64,000 bases of DNA, taken from NCBI RefSeq assembly GCF_001625565.1, contig NZ_AUXS01000015.1:310001-374000 (forward strand), read 5' to 3'. Origin of the DNA: Pseudoalteromonas luteoviolacea NCIMB 1944. GTDB taxonomy: Bacteria; Pseudomonadota; Gammaproteobacteria; Enterobacterales; Alteromonadaceae. Position 1 is the first letter of the stretch. Each line of letters opens with the position of its first letter. Below, in pieces: positions 35,459 through 47,000 of the stretch. The position numbers and the translations under genes are program-made. The notes beneath the pieces were generated by a model that was not told the origin of the DNA, ran no database searches, and saw nothing but the letters and a program-made list of their open reading frames with translations.

Positions 35459-38400
35459 ATGAAAATTAAGCACTTGTTTGCAGCGATGGCTGCTGTGCTT
35501 GGGCCTCTTGCCAGCCCTATGGCGAGCGCCTACAGCACTGAAGATACCCGTTTATTACGCTTTCCTGATATTCACAAAGAGCACGTAACTTTTGTTTACT
35601 CTGGCGATATCTACGTGGCCAATACCAATACAGGTCAAAGCACGCGTTTGACGGATCATATTGGATTTGAAACTTTCCCTAAGTTTTCACCTGACGGCGA
35701 AAAAATTGCATTTGCCGCAGAGTACAATGGTAGCCGTCAGATATATGTGATTAACCGCGATGGTTCAGGCTTAAAACAGCTTACTTACTACAACGATGTT
35801 GGCCCGATGCCACCGCGTGGCGGTTTTGATTATCGTGTTTTAGACTGGACGCCAGATGGTAAACATATTGTGTTCCGCGCTAATCGCACACCATGGGGTA
35901 AACGTATGGGTCGCCCTTATATGGTACCAGTTGAAGGTGGTTTAGAGCAGCCGCTTGCGATCCCAGAAGGTGGCGGCGGCATGCTATCTGGTGACGGCAG
36001 CAAGTTTGTATACACGCCAATTGACCGTGAATTCCGTACTTGGAAGCGCTCGCGCGGCGGTCGTGCGCAAGATGTATGGGTATATGATTTAGAAAAAAAT
36101 ACTTCCAAGCAGCTGACAACACACCGAGCAACAGATCAGCAGCCAACTTGGGTAAACGACAGCATTTACTTTGTATCTGATAGAGATTACACGCTGAATC
36201 TTTACAAATATCGTGAAGGCAAAAAGCCTGTTAAAATGACTGATCACAAAGAGTTTGATGTCTTGTGGCCATCTGCTGGTCCAGACTCAATTGTGTATGA
36301 AAACGGTGGTTATTTATATCGCTTCAATGAAGCAAATAAAATGACAGAAAAGCTGACAATTAATGTTGGTGGCGTACGAAAATCAGCACTGCCTTACACT
36401 AAAAATGTCAGTAAATTCATCGACTCCATGGACGTTTCTCACGATGGTAAGCGCGCCGTATTTACCGCCCGTGGTGAGATTTTCTCTGTGCCTGTTAAAA
36501 ATGGACCCACGCGTAATTTATCACACACGCCAGTGGGCCGTGAAATAGCTGCAACTTGGTCACCTAATGCCCGCTATATTGCTTATTTAAGCGATGTAAC
36601 TGGTGAATATGAGATCTACCTGAAAGATCGCGCCAACAATAATGCGGTAAAACAACTGACAGACAACGGCACGATTTGGCGCTTTGATCCAATTTGGTCA
36701 CCGGACAATAGCAAGCTTTTGTTTGCTGACAAAGACCATATTGTATGGTGGTTAGATGTCGAAAGTGGCAAATTACACCAAGTAGATAGGGGCCTTCACG
36801 ACGATGATGGGATCACACAATATACCTGGTCGCCAAATAGTAAAGACATCGTTTTTGTTAAAAACAATGAAAACCGCTACTCATCACTTTGGCATTACAA
36901 TGTGGATAGCAAAAAGCTAAACCGTTTAACGGATGAGATGACCTCAGAAGCTAACCCGACGTTCTCTGATGATGGTCAATATATTTATTTCACCTCTGAG
37001 CGTGATTATAACTTAGCATTTAGCTCATACGAATTTGCCTACTTGTTTAACCGCGCAACACGTATTTATTCGGTTGCGGTGAATGACAGCATTAAGCCAA
37101 TTAATGCGCCGCAAAGCGACGAAACATCGATAGTGAGTGATGAAAAGTCGAGTAAGGACAAACCTGAATTAGATACTCATATTCAAGTTGATGGTTTTAT
37201 GGCGCGGGTGGTTTCACTTCCAGCCCCAGCTGGTAACTACCGTGAACTGACGGGTGTTAAAGGCGGCGTACTTACGCTAAGTGGTGGCGCACTTAAGTTG
37301 GTCGAAAACAAAGCTGATGGCAAAGTCAGTACGGTTGCTAAAGGTGTCAGCGCGTATAAGGTCTCGGCAAATCGTGAGCATATCATTGCACGCGCGGGCA
37401 CTAAGTATAGTGTGATCAAGCCAAAGGCTAAGCAGGATTTAAAAGCGAATCAGCTAGATCTTAGCAAGATGAATTTGAAGATCGATCCGCGTGTAGAGTG
37501 GTCGCAAATGTATACAGAAGGTTGGCGCACTCTACGTGACTGGTTCTACGACGAAAACCATCATGGACAAGATTGGGATGCACTGCTGAAGCGTTACCAG
37601 CCTATGGCCGACGCTGCAGCACATCGCACAGATATTGATTATGTACTGAGTGAAATTGCTGGTGAAATCAATGCTGGCCACATTTATGTTCAGTCTGGTG
37701 ATGAGCCAAAAGGCGAGCGTAAAAAACATGGCCTACTTGGTGCTGAAGTGGCAAGCCACCGTTCAGGTTTCGTGACGATTAAGCACATCTTTAAAGGTGA
37801 AAACTGGCATGAAGATTTCCGTTCTCCATTAAACGAAACAGGTGTGCGCGCCAGCGAAGGTGATTTCATTTTGGCTGTGAATGGTCGAAATGTAAATGAA
37901 GTCAGCAACTTCTATGAGCTGTTGGAAAATACTCAGGGCGAACAAGTTGAACTTATCTTGAGTAAGTCAGCGAGCTTTGAAGATAGCTGGAAAATCACGG
38001 TTAAGCCTGTGAAGAGCGAAACCGGTTTACGTTATTTACAGTGGGTTGAATCACGTAAAGCCTATGTTGAGCAGTTATCAGGTGGTCGAATTGGGTATGT
38101 TCACTTGCCAAATACTGCCTACGAAGGTAACCGTTCGATGTTTAAGAACTTTATGCCACAAACAACGAAAGAAGCGATGATCATTGATGATCGTTACAAC
38201 GGTGGTGGTTTTATTCCAGAACATGTGATCACTTGGCTAGCGCGAAAACCGCTTAACTATTGGAAACGTCGTGGTGTCACGCCAACAAAAACGCCACAAT
38301 TTGCGCATGATGGACCAAAAGCCATGCTGATCAATGGCTATTCAAGTTCAGGTGGTGATGCAATTCCTTATTACTTCCGTCAAGCTGGATTGGGTAAGTT

Positions 38401-38692
38401 AATTGGTACACGTACATGGGGTGGCTTAATTGGTATCTCAGGTAATCCAAGACTTGTGGATGGTGGTCAAGTGATCGCTGCAACGTTCCGTATACTGGAT
38501 AATGACGGTAACTGGATCATTGAAAATGAAGGGGTAGTCCCTGACATTGAAGTGATAGATCGTCCTGAACTTATCCAAGCAGGTCAAGATCCATCAGTTG
38601 AACGCGCAGTTAAAGAGCTACTAAAAGAACTTGAAGACAACCCTAAAAAGAAACTAACCGTGCCACCGGCACCAACAAAGTTTATAGACTAA
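35459..38692 (+). CDS. Secreted tricorn-like S41 peptidase
   Basis: The 1077-residue precursor has a signal peptide (residues 1-24, ending MASA). Two TolB/tricorn-type beta-propeller regions follow (about 30-320 and 320-560) with repeated SPDGxxIAF-like blades. A helical C1 domain contains the conserved His in EINAGHIYV (about 744). A PDZ domain is at about 755-850. The C2 tail-specific-protease core holds the Ser nucleophile in NGYSSSGGD (about 964) and the acidic NEGVVPD (about 1024). Tricorn peptidases cut oligopeptides; this one is probably periplasmic. It stands alone, with an intrinsic terminator after it. Confidence 0.92.
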   Translation: MKIKHLFAAMAAVLGPLASPMASAYSTEDTRLLRFPDIHKEHVTFVYSGDIYVANTNTGQSTRLTDHIGFETFPKFSPDGEKIAFAAEYNGSRQIYVINRDGSGLKQLTYYNDVGPMPPRGGFDYRVLDWTPDGKHIVFRANRTPWGKRMGRPYMVPVEGGLEQPLAIPEGGGGMLSGDGSKFVYTPIDREFRTWKRSRGGRAQDVWVYDLEKNTSKQLTTHRATDQQPTWVNDSIYFVSDRDYTLNLYKYREGKKPVKMTDHKEFDVLWPSAGPDSIVYENGGYLYRFNEANKMTEKLTINVGGVRKSALPYTKNVSKFIDSMDVSHDGKRAVFTARGEIFSVPVKNGPTRNLSHTPVGREIAATWSPNARYIAYLSDVTGEYEIYLKDRANNNAVKQLTDNGTIWRFDPIWSPDNSKLLFADKDHIVWWLDVESGKLHQVDRGLHDDDGITQYTWSPNSKDIVFVKNNENRYSSLWHYNVDSKKLNRLTDEMTSEANPTFSDDGQYIYFTSERDYNLAFSSYEFAYLFNRATRIYSVAVNDSIKPINAPQSDETSIVSDEKSSKDKPELDTHIQVDGFMARVVSLPAPAGNYRELTGVKGGVLTLSGGALKLVENKADGKVSTVAKGVSAYKVSANREHIIARAGTKYSVIKPKAKQDLKANQLDLSKMNLKIDPRVEWSQMYTEGWRTLRDWFYDENHHGQDWDALLKRYQPMADAAAHRTDIDYVLSEIAGEINAGHIYVQSGDEPKGERKKHGLLGAEVASHRSGFVTIKHIFKGENWHEDFRSPLNETGVRASEGDFILAVNGRNVNEVSNFYELLENTQGEQVELILSKSASFEDSWKITVKPVKSETGLRYLQWVESRKAYVEQLSGGRIGYVHLPNTAYEGNRSMFKNFMPQTTKEAMIIDDRYNGGGFIPEHVITWLARKPLNYWKRRGVTPTKTPQFAHDGPKAMLINGYSSSGGDAIPYYFRQAGLGKLIGTRTWGGLIGISGNPRLVDGGQVIAATFRILDNDGNWIIENEGVVPDIEVIDRPELIQAGQDPSVERAVKELLKELEDNPKKKLTVPPAPTKFID

Positions 38693-38711
38693 TTAAAAGT
38701 AAAGTTACTAA

Positions 38712-38736
38712 AAGGAGCTGAGAAGCTCCTTTTTTA
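38712..38736 (+). terminator. Terminator after the tricorn-like gene
   Basis: AGGAGCT and AGCTCCT (38713-38719 / 38724-38730) with a 4-nt loop and T5 tail. Confidence 0.85.
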
Positions 38737-39067
38737 TTGTTCCTATTAAAATATTAATTTTGCATGTAATTATTGTTTTAATAACCTGTATTTTAATGTT
38801 GTTTTTCGTTTTTTTTCATGTGTTTTAAATGCACTGACTTTAATTTTTAAATGGTTGTTATTAGTTTTATTTACGTTTCAATTTATTTTATTTAGTTTTA
38901 TTTAATTGTGGGATTTTCTGCTCAATTGTTTTGTCGTCCCTCTTTTTGGTATGCTATTTTTGTTAATGGTTAATCAGGTTTTTTACCTTTTTATTATGTA
39001 GTTATTAGTAATGAAAAGGTGGTTATACCAAAGCACTTTAATTGCGAAAAAAGGAGATGATATAGCA
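38737..39067 (+). promoter_or_regulatory. AT-rich upstream region of the large helical protein
   Basis: A very T-rich stretch of about 330 bp. TTGTTT (38926-38931) and TATGCT (38950-38955) with an 18-bp spacer could be a sigma-70 promoter. Long T runs suggest possible H-NS-like silencing. No gene is visible, except that a frame extending the next gene upstream to 39011 has no ribosome-binding site. Confidence 0.35.
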
Positions 39068-42000
39068 ATGAAGTATAAATTAAATGGGCTATTATTGTTG
39101 GTGGGGGGCGTACTCTCACCTGATTTATTAGCATATTGTAAAAAAGAAAGGTACGAAGACACTGGGGTTAATTTATGGTCAGAAGACTGTACACTAACAC
39201 CAGCCGACGTAAGCACTTTAAATACGTACTACGCAAAGGGTGCACAGATCCCTTATAAATGGACTGTTGCCCGATTACCGGAAAACACTAGTGAAGAACA
39301 AGCCGGTATTACCTATCACTATACACACAGGCCTTCAACCAAGTATCAGTTAACAATAAAGCACCCCGATGGAGATGTGCAAGCGCATGGAGCTCAAGAA
39401 AATCATAACTATGGTTCTTTGCCTACTATAAAAGAGCGCACTTTTACAGCTGCAACACCAGGTACATATACTTTTTGTTTAGAGCGCACAGGCAAGGTTG
39501 GTTGGGAAAGTGGTGCATCAAACACCAAATTCAAAGATAAAACACTCTCATCATATTGTCAGACTACCCATGTGCTTGGTGGTGGAACAGGAACTCTATC
39601 AACTACAAAAACATACAAGGGAAATGTCGACGTAAATTGGCGCACGTCTGGCAGCACAATAGATTTTGAAGGCGCCACCGATATAAAAATACAGAAGAAG
39701 CTTGGTAGTAACGCATGGGTAGATGCAGGGTCAACTGATATTTCAAATGGTTCTCATACAATTAGCCTGACATCGGCTGGCTCGTACAGTATTCGACTAA
39801 AAGGCTGCCGCTCAGATAGAGGTGTAGAGTCATGTAGCCCTTATTCAACAGTATCAGGTACGGTACAGTATTTAGCGCCGGGTATGCCTTCTAATATATC
39901 AGCATCAGGGCTCATTAATGGCATATTACCTACTGGTAATACTAGGCTGAGTTGGAGTCGTGTGTCTGCAGCTGCAAATTCAGTTGGTTTTGATGTTTAC
40001 TACCAACTAAGTGGATCGGATAAAAAATACACTGCTACCACATTGGATGTCAGCGGTTTACAAGATGCACAAAATTATAGCTATAAAGTACGAGCTTGTA
40101 ATATAGACGGGCTTTGCTCTGGATATAATTCTGCGGTGAGTTTTAAGGTTGAATTACCGCCAAATAGTGTGTCGTTAGGCCTCCAGAACAAAGAGCTCCT
40201 AGTGCCCATAAAGTCATCTGGGATCACTATGTTTATACCTGTGGTTAAAAGTTACCCAATATACAATGGCGCAGCAGTGGTCACAGATAACTCTATCACG
40301 CTGGAGTGGAACAATGCAGGAGAAGGGGTCACTTATCAGTTTGTCTACATAAAAGACGGTGTGGAATCTTCCATAGTTACTGTTAATGGTACAACTAAAG
40401 TGGTAGCGCTTACTCAGGATGGCGACTATACCTTTAAAGTACGCGCATGTCGCACATCCTGCGGTGCGTGGCAAGAAGTTAACATCATCACGAAAGTAGA
40501 GAAACCAACTAAGCCAAAAACACCGGTTATCTTAGCTCCAAGTACAGTATTTGAACCATTTAAGGTAACTTGGCCTAAAGTTAGTTCAGTAGCTGGCTAC
40601 ATGTTGTCAATCAATAATACATCCATTGATTTTGTGTGTAGTGAAGCAAAATCAGAATGTAGTTGGTCATCAGATGAAAGCTTACCGTTGGGCGACCACT
40701 GGTTTAGGCTACACGCTTACAACGAAAAAAATGGTCATACAGCGCTATCTGACATGGTTGCGGTCAAAGTAACCAATAAACGCGACGAGACATACTTGCT
40801 TCGTAAACGTTTATATTGGGAAGAAGCTGATCAGCAAGAAAACCCTGCTGCTGGAATGTATGACAGAGAGTTAGCTGCATTTAGATATCAGACAAAATTG
40901 TTTGAACGTGACACTCAAACTAAACAGTTGGTTAACAGCGCGATTAACGGCAAGGATACCGTGAGTTTTACGAATTTGTGGGGTAATGCAGAGCGCACTC
41001 GAGCTGATGATGTTAAAGCTGAATTAGAATACATGAAAGGGTTACCTCAATTTGTCAATGACGAAGTTGTTAATCTACTTTGGCTCGATGTGATCCATGA
41101 TACAGCTGAAGCGGACCTTATCTTATCAAACCAATATTTGGATTATGCGAGAGGTGCAAATTTAGCTTTCTCGAATGCAATAGACGTCGAAAGGGAGCTA
41201 GCCAATGCCGAGAGTGCAGTAGATAGCGCATTTACGCGTTATCGTAGCTTGCTTGCTGGTAGCGGATCTGACTATGCACAAAGGCTACTAGCTTATTCTG
41301 CCAATAGAGGTAAACGTTCCCCTCGTTATTGGGATGGCAGTTTGGCTAGACCAGTATATAGCGAAGGTGAAATTCGTGAAGTGAAGCGTCGATTGGCAAA
41401 TGGGGAGTTAAGTACAGTTCCTGAAACCTTATTATTTAGTGGCTATAAAGATGTCGTTATGGTGTATAACGTAATGGCACAGAAACTTGATACTTTCTAT
41501 CAACATACTCGGTCGCGCATGATCTCTGGCCATTTGGGCGAGGCTTACTACGCGGAATACGTACATGAGCTCAATACCCTTCGCAGCGACGTACAAGTTA
41601 TCGATAACACACTTAAAGCGTTATTTGGTGACGTCATCACCAGTGGCTCTGATATAGATGAACTGCCCATCGCGCACGGAAAGTTTGTATCGGCTAATAC
41701 GCGCTTAGATAACCTGCTCTCTTGGCTCAAAGGTGAGACTAACTTGATGGGCTTGCCATTTGGTGCATTCCCTGTGTTACACAACCACAATGAGAAGTCG
41801 ACATTTGATTATTTAAGCAAGGGGTTGGTGCCTGATTTAGTTACGCGAGCTGAAACTGCATATACTACGGCTCACAACAGTTACGATGCGTTTAATCACA
41901 ACCTATCGACAATCGCAACAACTTATGACGACAAGTTTGATCAATACAACCACCAGTTGAAGCAGCTATTAGGCTGGGAGCTACGTTCGCAAAATTGTAT

Positions 42001-44035
42001 TATTGACGGAGAAAGGTGCTTTGTTGAAAACAAGCCGACAGAGGGTAGTCAATTGTCTTGGCAGCAGCAAAATATTGATGCAGCTAGTTTAAACTTGGAT
42101 CGCGCCATTTCTCAGTTACGTCAAAGAGTTGGTTCTTGTGAATTGACGAATGGCGCAACTGGGCGGATTACTTACGATTCTCCACAGAATGAAATACTCA
42201 ATGAGGAAACATGTGCCGCTATTGCAGCGCAAAAGTCGACAGAAGATGGCGTACCTTATACCCATATATTTCAAAAAGGTACAATTCATCTGGAGCTTGA
42301 AAGTATCCTTGCACAAAAAGAAGGTGTTCACGAAGTGTCGAGTATTTTACTCCACTATGGAGAAGAGCATGCTTCAATCCAACAGCAGCTGGCTAAAATC
42401 AGGGCAGAAGCTGAGCGTTCAAGACATAAAGTATCTATGTTTAAAGCAATTAGCAGTATAGGCACCTCTTTCTTGGGAGGGGCACAAGGATATGCTTCAG
42501 CAATTGAAGGTGTGACCAATGCAGTTGGTGAAATGGTTTCTCATAGAGCCAATATGCGCTACATCAAGAAAGAAGGCGAGCTGTTAGCGCAAAGTGCACG
42601 TTTAAGTGCTGAAGAGCGTGTTAAAATTAATGACACTACTTTAGCATTGTTAGATGCTGAGCAGTCAAGGCGTATTGAAACCTTATGGCTTGATATGAAA
42701 ACACTGGAGCTGAACGTAGCACAAGCTGAATTAAGCCTTGAGCATGAAACGGAAAGATTCATTGGTACATACAGACAAGCGGCATGGTTGATCTCGCAAA
42801 TGCAGCAACTGCAAAGTAGTCTGTCTGGACGATATGGGGCTGATCCTATTCACGCTAAGCGTTTGTCCAAAGCGATGCTAGAAATGGAAAATACATTTAC
42901 GCATGCTCAAGAGTGGGTGTTCTACACGGCACTGGCATACAATAATAAGTGGAATCGCTCTGTAACCGCTGAGATGATTGATAATCAATCTTTTTCTGGT
43001 ACTGCTTCGACACCGCGTCCGAAATATACCGAAAGAGAAATTCAAGTGATGCGGGCTCAGCATGCCTCAGATCTATCAACGGCATTTTACAGGCTAATTT
43101 CTGATGACCACAACGAGAATAATCAGGCGCTTGTGTCATCTAAGAGTTACTACTCAATGAAAAGGCATGGTTTTGGCTACGGCGAGCAGAGAAATGATGT
43201 TATTGATTCTACACCCGGCATAGACTGTGCACCTTGTACTTCAGAGGAGGCATTTGAGAGGCGATTAGCCAAGAGTGCTATCCAAGTTGGAGGGGAGCCT
43301 GGTGGTAACTCTGGTAACCGCACTGAAGCACTCAAAATAGGTTTTAGCACAGCGAAAACTTTCGATGCGGCATTTGCTGCTCCTCAGTTTATTTTCAACC
43401 CGCTACCGCCTGGATTTGAGTGGTATAACTGTCCTGCAAACGGCGGAAATCACCTGAATAAAATTCAGTCGATATCGGTCAATGTTATCACTTATTCAGC
43501 GCGTTTCTATGGCACGCTTAATTATACACTGTCGATGGGTGGGCAATCTGTCCGCAGAACGCCGCACCTAGGCACATATGTATTCGAAAAAGGGCTATTA
43601 AGATTACAAAATGAGTTTGAGTATCTACCAATACACGGATGGGATATTGGTAGTAATGGCAAGTTAAAAGTTGATGGAAACAAAATCTTTGGTCAGGCTC
43701 AGGCATCGATAGACGCTGAAAGACACGAAGTTAAGCCGTTGATCAATAGCTTTAATGAGCAAAATATAGCGGCGACGGCATGGGTCTTGACGCTTGACCT
43801 TGCTAATTCGGGTATAACAATTTCAGACATTTATGATATTGAACTTGAATTTAATCATACTCACACGCCGAGATCCTTCCCAACAACGTGTTCAGATCTA
43901 TTGCCTTCTACGTTTGGAACTACAGAGGTAATGGGCAGGGTGATGCATAGTTCGTTACTTGGAAATGCTTCCGATGAAGGTATCTGGATTGAGACCAACA
44001 AAGGTCCCTATCAGGTAAAATCTAGCGAGCTCTAA
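39068..44035 (+). CDS. Giant secreted Fn3/alpha-helical protein, Tc toxin A-component-like
   Basis: I know no exact family. Starting at ATG 39068 (AAGGAG 12 nt upstream) gives 1655 residues with signal peptide MKYKLNGLLLLVGGVLSPDLLA. Residues 25-150 are beta-rich. About 170-570 holds roughly four fibronectin-III-like repeats (VxWRTSG, LSWSRVSAAANSVGFDVYY, YSYKVRACNIDG, YTFKVRACRTSCG). Residues 570-1350 are almost wholly helical, with long charged helices flanking a Gly-rich hydrophobic segment at about 1129-1158 (SFLGGAQGYASAIEGVTNAVG), as in pore-forming helical toxins. The C-terminal 270 residues are beta-rich. It lies 64 bp before a SpvB/RHS gene, recalling TcA followed by TcB-TcC. The analogy is inference; TcA normally lacks a Sec signal. 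Confidence 0.7.
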   Translation: MKYKLNGLLLLVGGVLSPDLLAYCKKERYEDTGVNLWSEDCTLTPADVSTLNTYYAKGAQIPYKWTVARLPENTSEEQAGITYHYTHRPSTKYQLTIKHPDGDVQAHGAQENHNYGSLPTIKERTFTAATPGTYTFCLERTGKVGWESGASNTKFKDKTLSSYCQTTHVLGGGTGTLSTTKTYKGNVDVNWRTSGSTIDFEGATDIKIQKKLGSNAWVDAGSTDISNGSHTISLTSAGSYSIRLKGCRSDRGVESCSPYSTVSGTVQYLAPGMPSNISASGLINGILPTGNTRLSWSRVSAAANSVGFDVYYQLSGSDKKYTATTLDVSGLQDAQNYSYKVRACNIDGLCSGYNSAVSFKVELPPNSVSLGLQNKELLVPIKSSGITMFIPVVKSYPIYNGAAVVTDNSITLEWNNAGEGVTYQFVYIKDGVESSIVTVNGTTKVVALTQDGDYTFKVRACRTSCGAWQEVNIITKVEKPTKPKTPVILAPSTVFEPFKVTWPKVSSVAGYMLSINNTSIDFVCSEAKSECSWSSDESLPLGDHWFRLHAYNEKNGHTALSDMVAVKVTNKRDETYLLRKRLYWEEADQQENPAAGMYDRELAAFRYQTKLFERDTQTKQLVNSAINGKDTVSFTNLWGNAERTRADDVKAELEYMKGLPQFVNDEVVNLLWLDVIHDTAEADLILSNQYLDYARGANLAFSNAIDVERELANAESAVDSAFTRYRSLLAGSGSDYAQRLLAYSANRGKRSPRYWDGSLARPVYSEGEIREVKRRLANGELSTVPETLLFSGYKDVVMVYNVMAQKLDTFYQHTRSRMISGHLGEAYYAEYVHELNTLRSDVQVIDNTLKALFGDVITSGSDIDELPIAHGKFVSANTRLDNLLSWLKGETNLMGLPFGAFPVLHNHNEKSTFDYLSKGLVPDLVTRAETAYTTAHNSYDAFNHNLSTIATTYDDKFDQYNHQLKQLLGWELRSQNCIIDGERCFVENKPTEGSQLSWQQQNIDAASLNLDRAISQLRQRVGSCELTNGATGRITYDSPQNEILNEETCAAIAAQKSTEDGVPYTHIFQKGTIHLELESILAQKEGVHEVSSILLHYGEEHASIQQQLAKIRAEAERSRHKVSMFKAISSIGTSFLGGAQGYASAIEGVTNAVGEMVSHRANMRYIKKEGELLAQSARLSAEERVKINDTTLALLDAEQSRRIETLWLDMKTLELNVAQAELSLEHETERFIGTYRQAAWLISQMQQLQSSLSGRYGADPIHAKRLSKAMLEMENTFTHAQEWVFYTALAYNNKWNRSVTAEMIDNQSFSGTASTPRPKYTEREIQVMRAQHASDLSTAFYRLISDDHNENNQALVSSKSYYSMKRHGFGYGEQRNDVIDSTPGIDCAPCTSEEAFERRLAKSAIQVGGEPGGNSGNRTEALKIGFSTAKTFDAAFAAPQFIFNPLPPGFEWYNCPANGGNHLNKIQSISVNVITYSARFYGTLNYTLSMGGQSVRRTPHLGTYVFEKGLLRLQNEFEYLPIHGWDIGSNGKLKVDGNKIFGQAQASIDAERHEVKPLINSFNEQNIAATAWVLTLDLANSGITISDIYDIELEFNHTHTPRSFPTTCSDLLPSTFGTTEVMGRVMHSSLLGNASDEGIWIETNKGPYQVKSSEL

Positions 44036-44051
44036 TCTCACTTCGAAATTC

Positions 44052-44079
44052 AATGGCTGTATTTTATGCGGCCATTTTT
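44052..44079 (+). terminator. Attenuator-like hairpin between the two giant genes
   Basis: AATGGC and GCCATT (44052-44057 / 44071-44076) followed by T5 lie 16 bp after the first stop. The stem is short, so it may only reduce readthrough into the RHS gene. Confidence 0.45.
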
Positions 44080-44099
44080 CTTAAAAACAGGAACTTTTT

Positions 44100-47000
44100 A
44101 TGAAACGCTTTAACAAGCTGGCATTTGCGAGTTTGTCGTTAGTGAGCACATGTTTTTCGGCATGGGCCATAGATAACAGCGCAATACAGCAAACACATAT
44201 CAATTTACCTCAGGGGCCGGGTAAGCAATTTGGCCTTGGAGAGCTCTATTCTATCTCGGGCAATCAAGGCAGTGGCGGCTTTAATTTACCCATTGGATTG
44301 CCTACTGGCCGAGGTGGGTTAACCCCTGAATTAAGTATCGATTACAACGCCGGATTTGGTAATGGTTTGGTGGGCATCGGTCACCAGTTGTCAATTCCGT
44401 CCATCAGACACCAAACAGATAAAGGGCTGCCTGACTATCAAGCTTCAAGTAGTCGCTTTGTATTATCTGATGGTTCAGAACTGGTGCACTTAGGCGAACA
44501 GCGCTATCAAGCAAAGCTATCTGGCGACCCTTCAATATATGAATTGACCAATGACGGTTGGCGAGTAACTTTACCGGATGGCAGCCAGTGGCAATTTGGT
44601 ACATCAGTGCAGTCACGTACACAGGGCGATGGAAAAACATTTGCGTGGCATTTGGATAAAATTTCTGACACCTCTGGTAATACGATTGACATTGATTATC
44701 AAAGTTTAGATAGCAGCGCAACGGTTTATCCTACGCGACTTCGTTATAGCGCAAATGAAGTACAGGTATCACTGGATTATGAGCGCCGTGAAGATGCGGT
44801 GGTTAATTATAAACCTGGGTTTGCGCTTATCATGAATTACCGGCTCAAGCGCATCTCTACACAGGTACAAAGTAGTGCAGTTTCTCATTATGAGCTCAAT
44901 TATCACCCGAGCACCGATTGGCACCCGCAGTCACGGTTGAAATCGTTTACGACGCTCTCTGGTGACAGGCAGTTGAGTCAACCGACCATCAGCTTTGAAT
45001 ACGGTGAGTACCCAGGCAGTTATCAAGTACAGTCTCTGGAGAGTGCAAAATCACTTCCGTTTTGGAATGACAATGCGGGTTTTGTTGACCTTAATAGTGA
45101 TGGCCTGGTTGATGTAATTAACACCGGAGTGAGACGCCACGCATATTGGATAAATCAGGGAACAGATCAAACTGGTAAACCTGTATGGGATAATTATAAA
45201 AATATGACTATCACATCGGGTTATCGACTGACAGATGACAGTGTTCATTTAGCCGATATGAATGGAGACGGTAAAACGGACTTATTGATCGGTCGACAGC
45301 GCGATACGTTAGTTCAAGAGCTGGATGAAGCGAATAATTGGCAGACATCGTTCAGCCTAAATGGTCTGTATTATCAGCTAAATAATAGCAATACCATTCT
45401 GATTGATATCAATAATGATAAGCGTACCGATGTCTTATATGCCCATTCAAGTCGGGGACGCGTGTTGAGTCATATTGCACAGCTCAACCTAGAGGACGGC
45501 TGGAGTGAGCCGAAGACACTGCCATTGCATTCGCATGCAAGTGGGTATGAGTTTGGGGATAACAACATCCGCTTCGCTGATATGAATGGAGATGGCTTAC
45601 CTGATTTAGTGGCAATCGTTAATGCAGGCGTACGTTACTTTCCTAACCGAGGACTCGGTGGTTTTGGGGAGCCTGTGGCATTCACCAACTCACCAAGGCT
45701 TTTCAATTTAGATAATGTTCAACTCATTGATATGAATGCCGATGGCAAAGCCGATTTGGTTCATGCTGCGGGTATGCGTGCAAGTATTTGGCTTAATAAA
45801 GGCATTAGCACGCAAAATGCCAGCTCAGCTGCATTTACAAATAGTTATGATGTTGACTCGCCCACAACGGCAAGAAACATTAGCGTAGATTTAGCTGATA
45901 TGAATGGCAATGGCAGCACCGACATTGTTTGGCAGTTAAGTTCAGGGGCCGTTAATACGGTTTACTTTGTTGACCTTTTTTCCGAGCAACCAGCCAATAT
46001 CTTGACCAAAGTGGACAACGGTATGGGGTTGACCACTGAGTTACAGTATCAATCAATCGCACAGTATATGTATCAGGCGAAACAGGCGGGGAAAGCATGG
46101 CAGAGTAGCAGCCCTATTTCAATGCCAGTGGTGTCGGCCATTTCAACTCGCGACAGTGTCTCTGGAACCGTATCCCAGCAGGTGTTTAACTATCAAGATA
46201 GTTATTATTATGCACCAGACAAAGCCTTTAGAGGCTTTAAACAAATCACGACAACGTTGCCTGAAAGTACCAACCAAACAGCACAAGAGAGCATTGCTCG
46301 ATTTAACGTCGGGGATGTCCATGAAGTGCTGTCGGGCAATATGACAGAGCTTGTTCGACAAGATAAGCATGGAGTATTTGATAGCCAGCATTTTACTTTT
46401 GAACCTCGAACTTGGCATCAAGGTGGTGCAGGTGATGAGCGCTCAGTGCAGTTTGCAGCTATGGTAGCGTCGACTCAGACTCGCCAAGAAAAAGGCAGTG
46501 GTGCCGCCGTTACTGTGAGTGAAAAGTTCGATTATGACGCATTTGGTAACGTCATTTATATCGAGCAGTCTGGTCGTCAAGACGGACAGTGGCAAGATGC
46601 ACGCATTATTTACAATGAGTACAGTGCACAACTTGGTGCCGCTGTTCACAAGGGAATGGTGAATTTACCGACCCAGACAGTGATCACGGACGCCGTTGGT
46701 AATGTGGTCTCTAAACAGCAGTGGTTTTATGACGATGAAAGCTTTTCGGCGCAACAGGGGGCATTGTCTCGTGGACTAATGACTCAAGCTCGTCAATGGT
46801 TTAATACTCAAAGCCCGAATGGCTATATCGACACGGTTAGACAAAAGCATAATCAATATGGTCAAGTGAGCAATGTATATGGCCCTTTATGGGGACGACA
46901 GCCGGGACATGAAACTAAACTCAGTTATGATGCCAGTTTAAACACCTATGTGACTCAAATTGGCCTAAATACAGGCACAGATACGTTAACAGCAACTGCA

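Noticed and set aside
39011..39067. Start of the giant helical protein at 39011
   Set aside because: It would put 19 residues before a clear signal peptide and has no ribosome-binding site.
42150..42461. 103-codon plus-strand frame inside the helical-protein gene
   Set aside because: Out-of-frame shadow inside a long, clearly coding frame.
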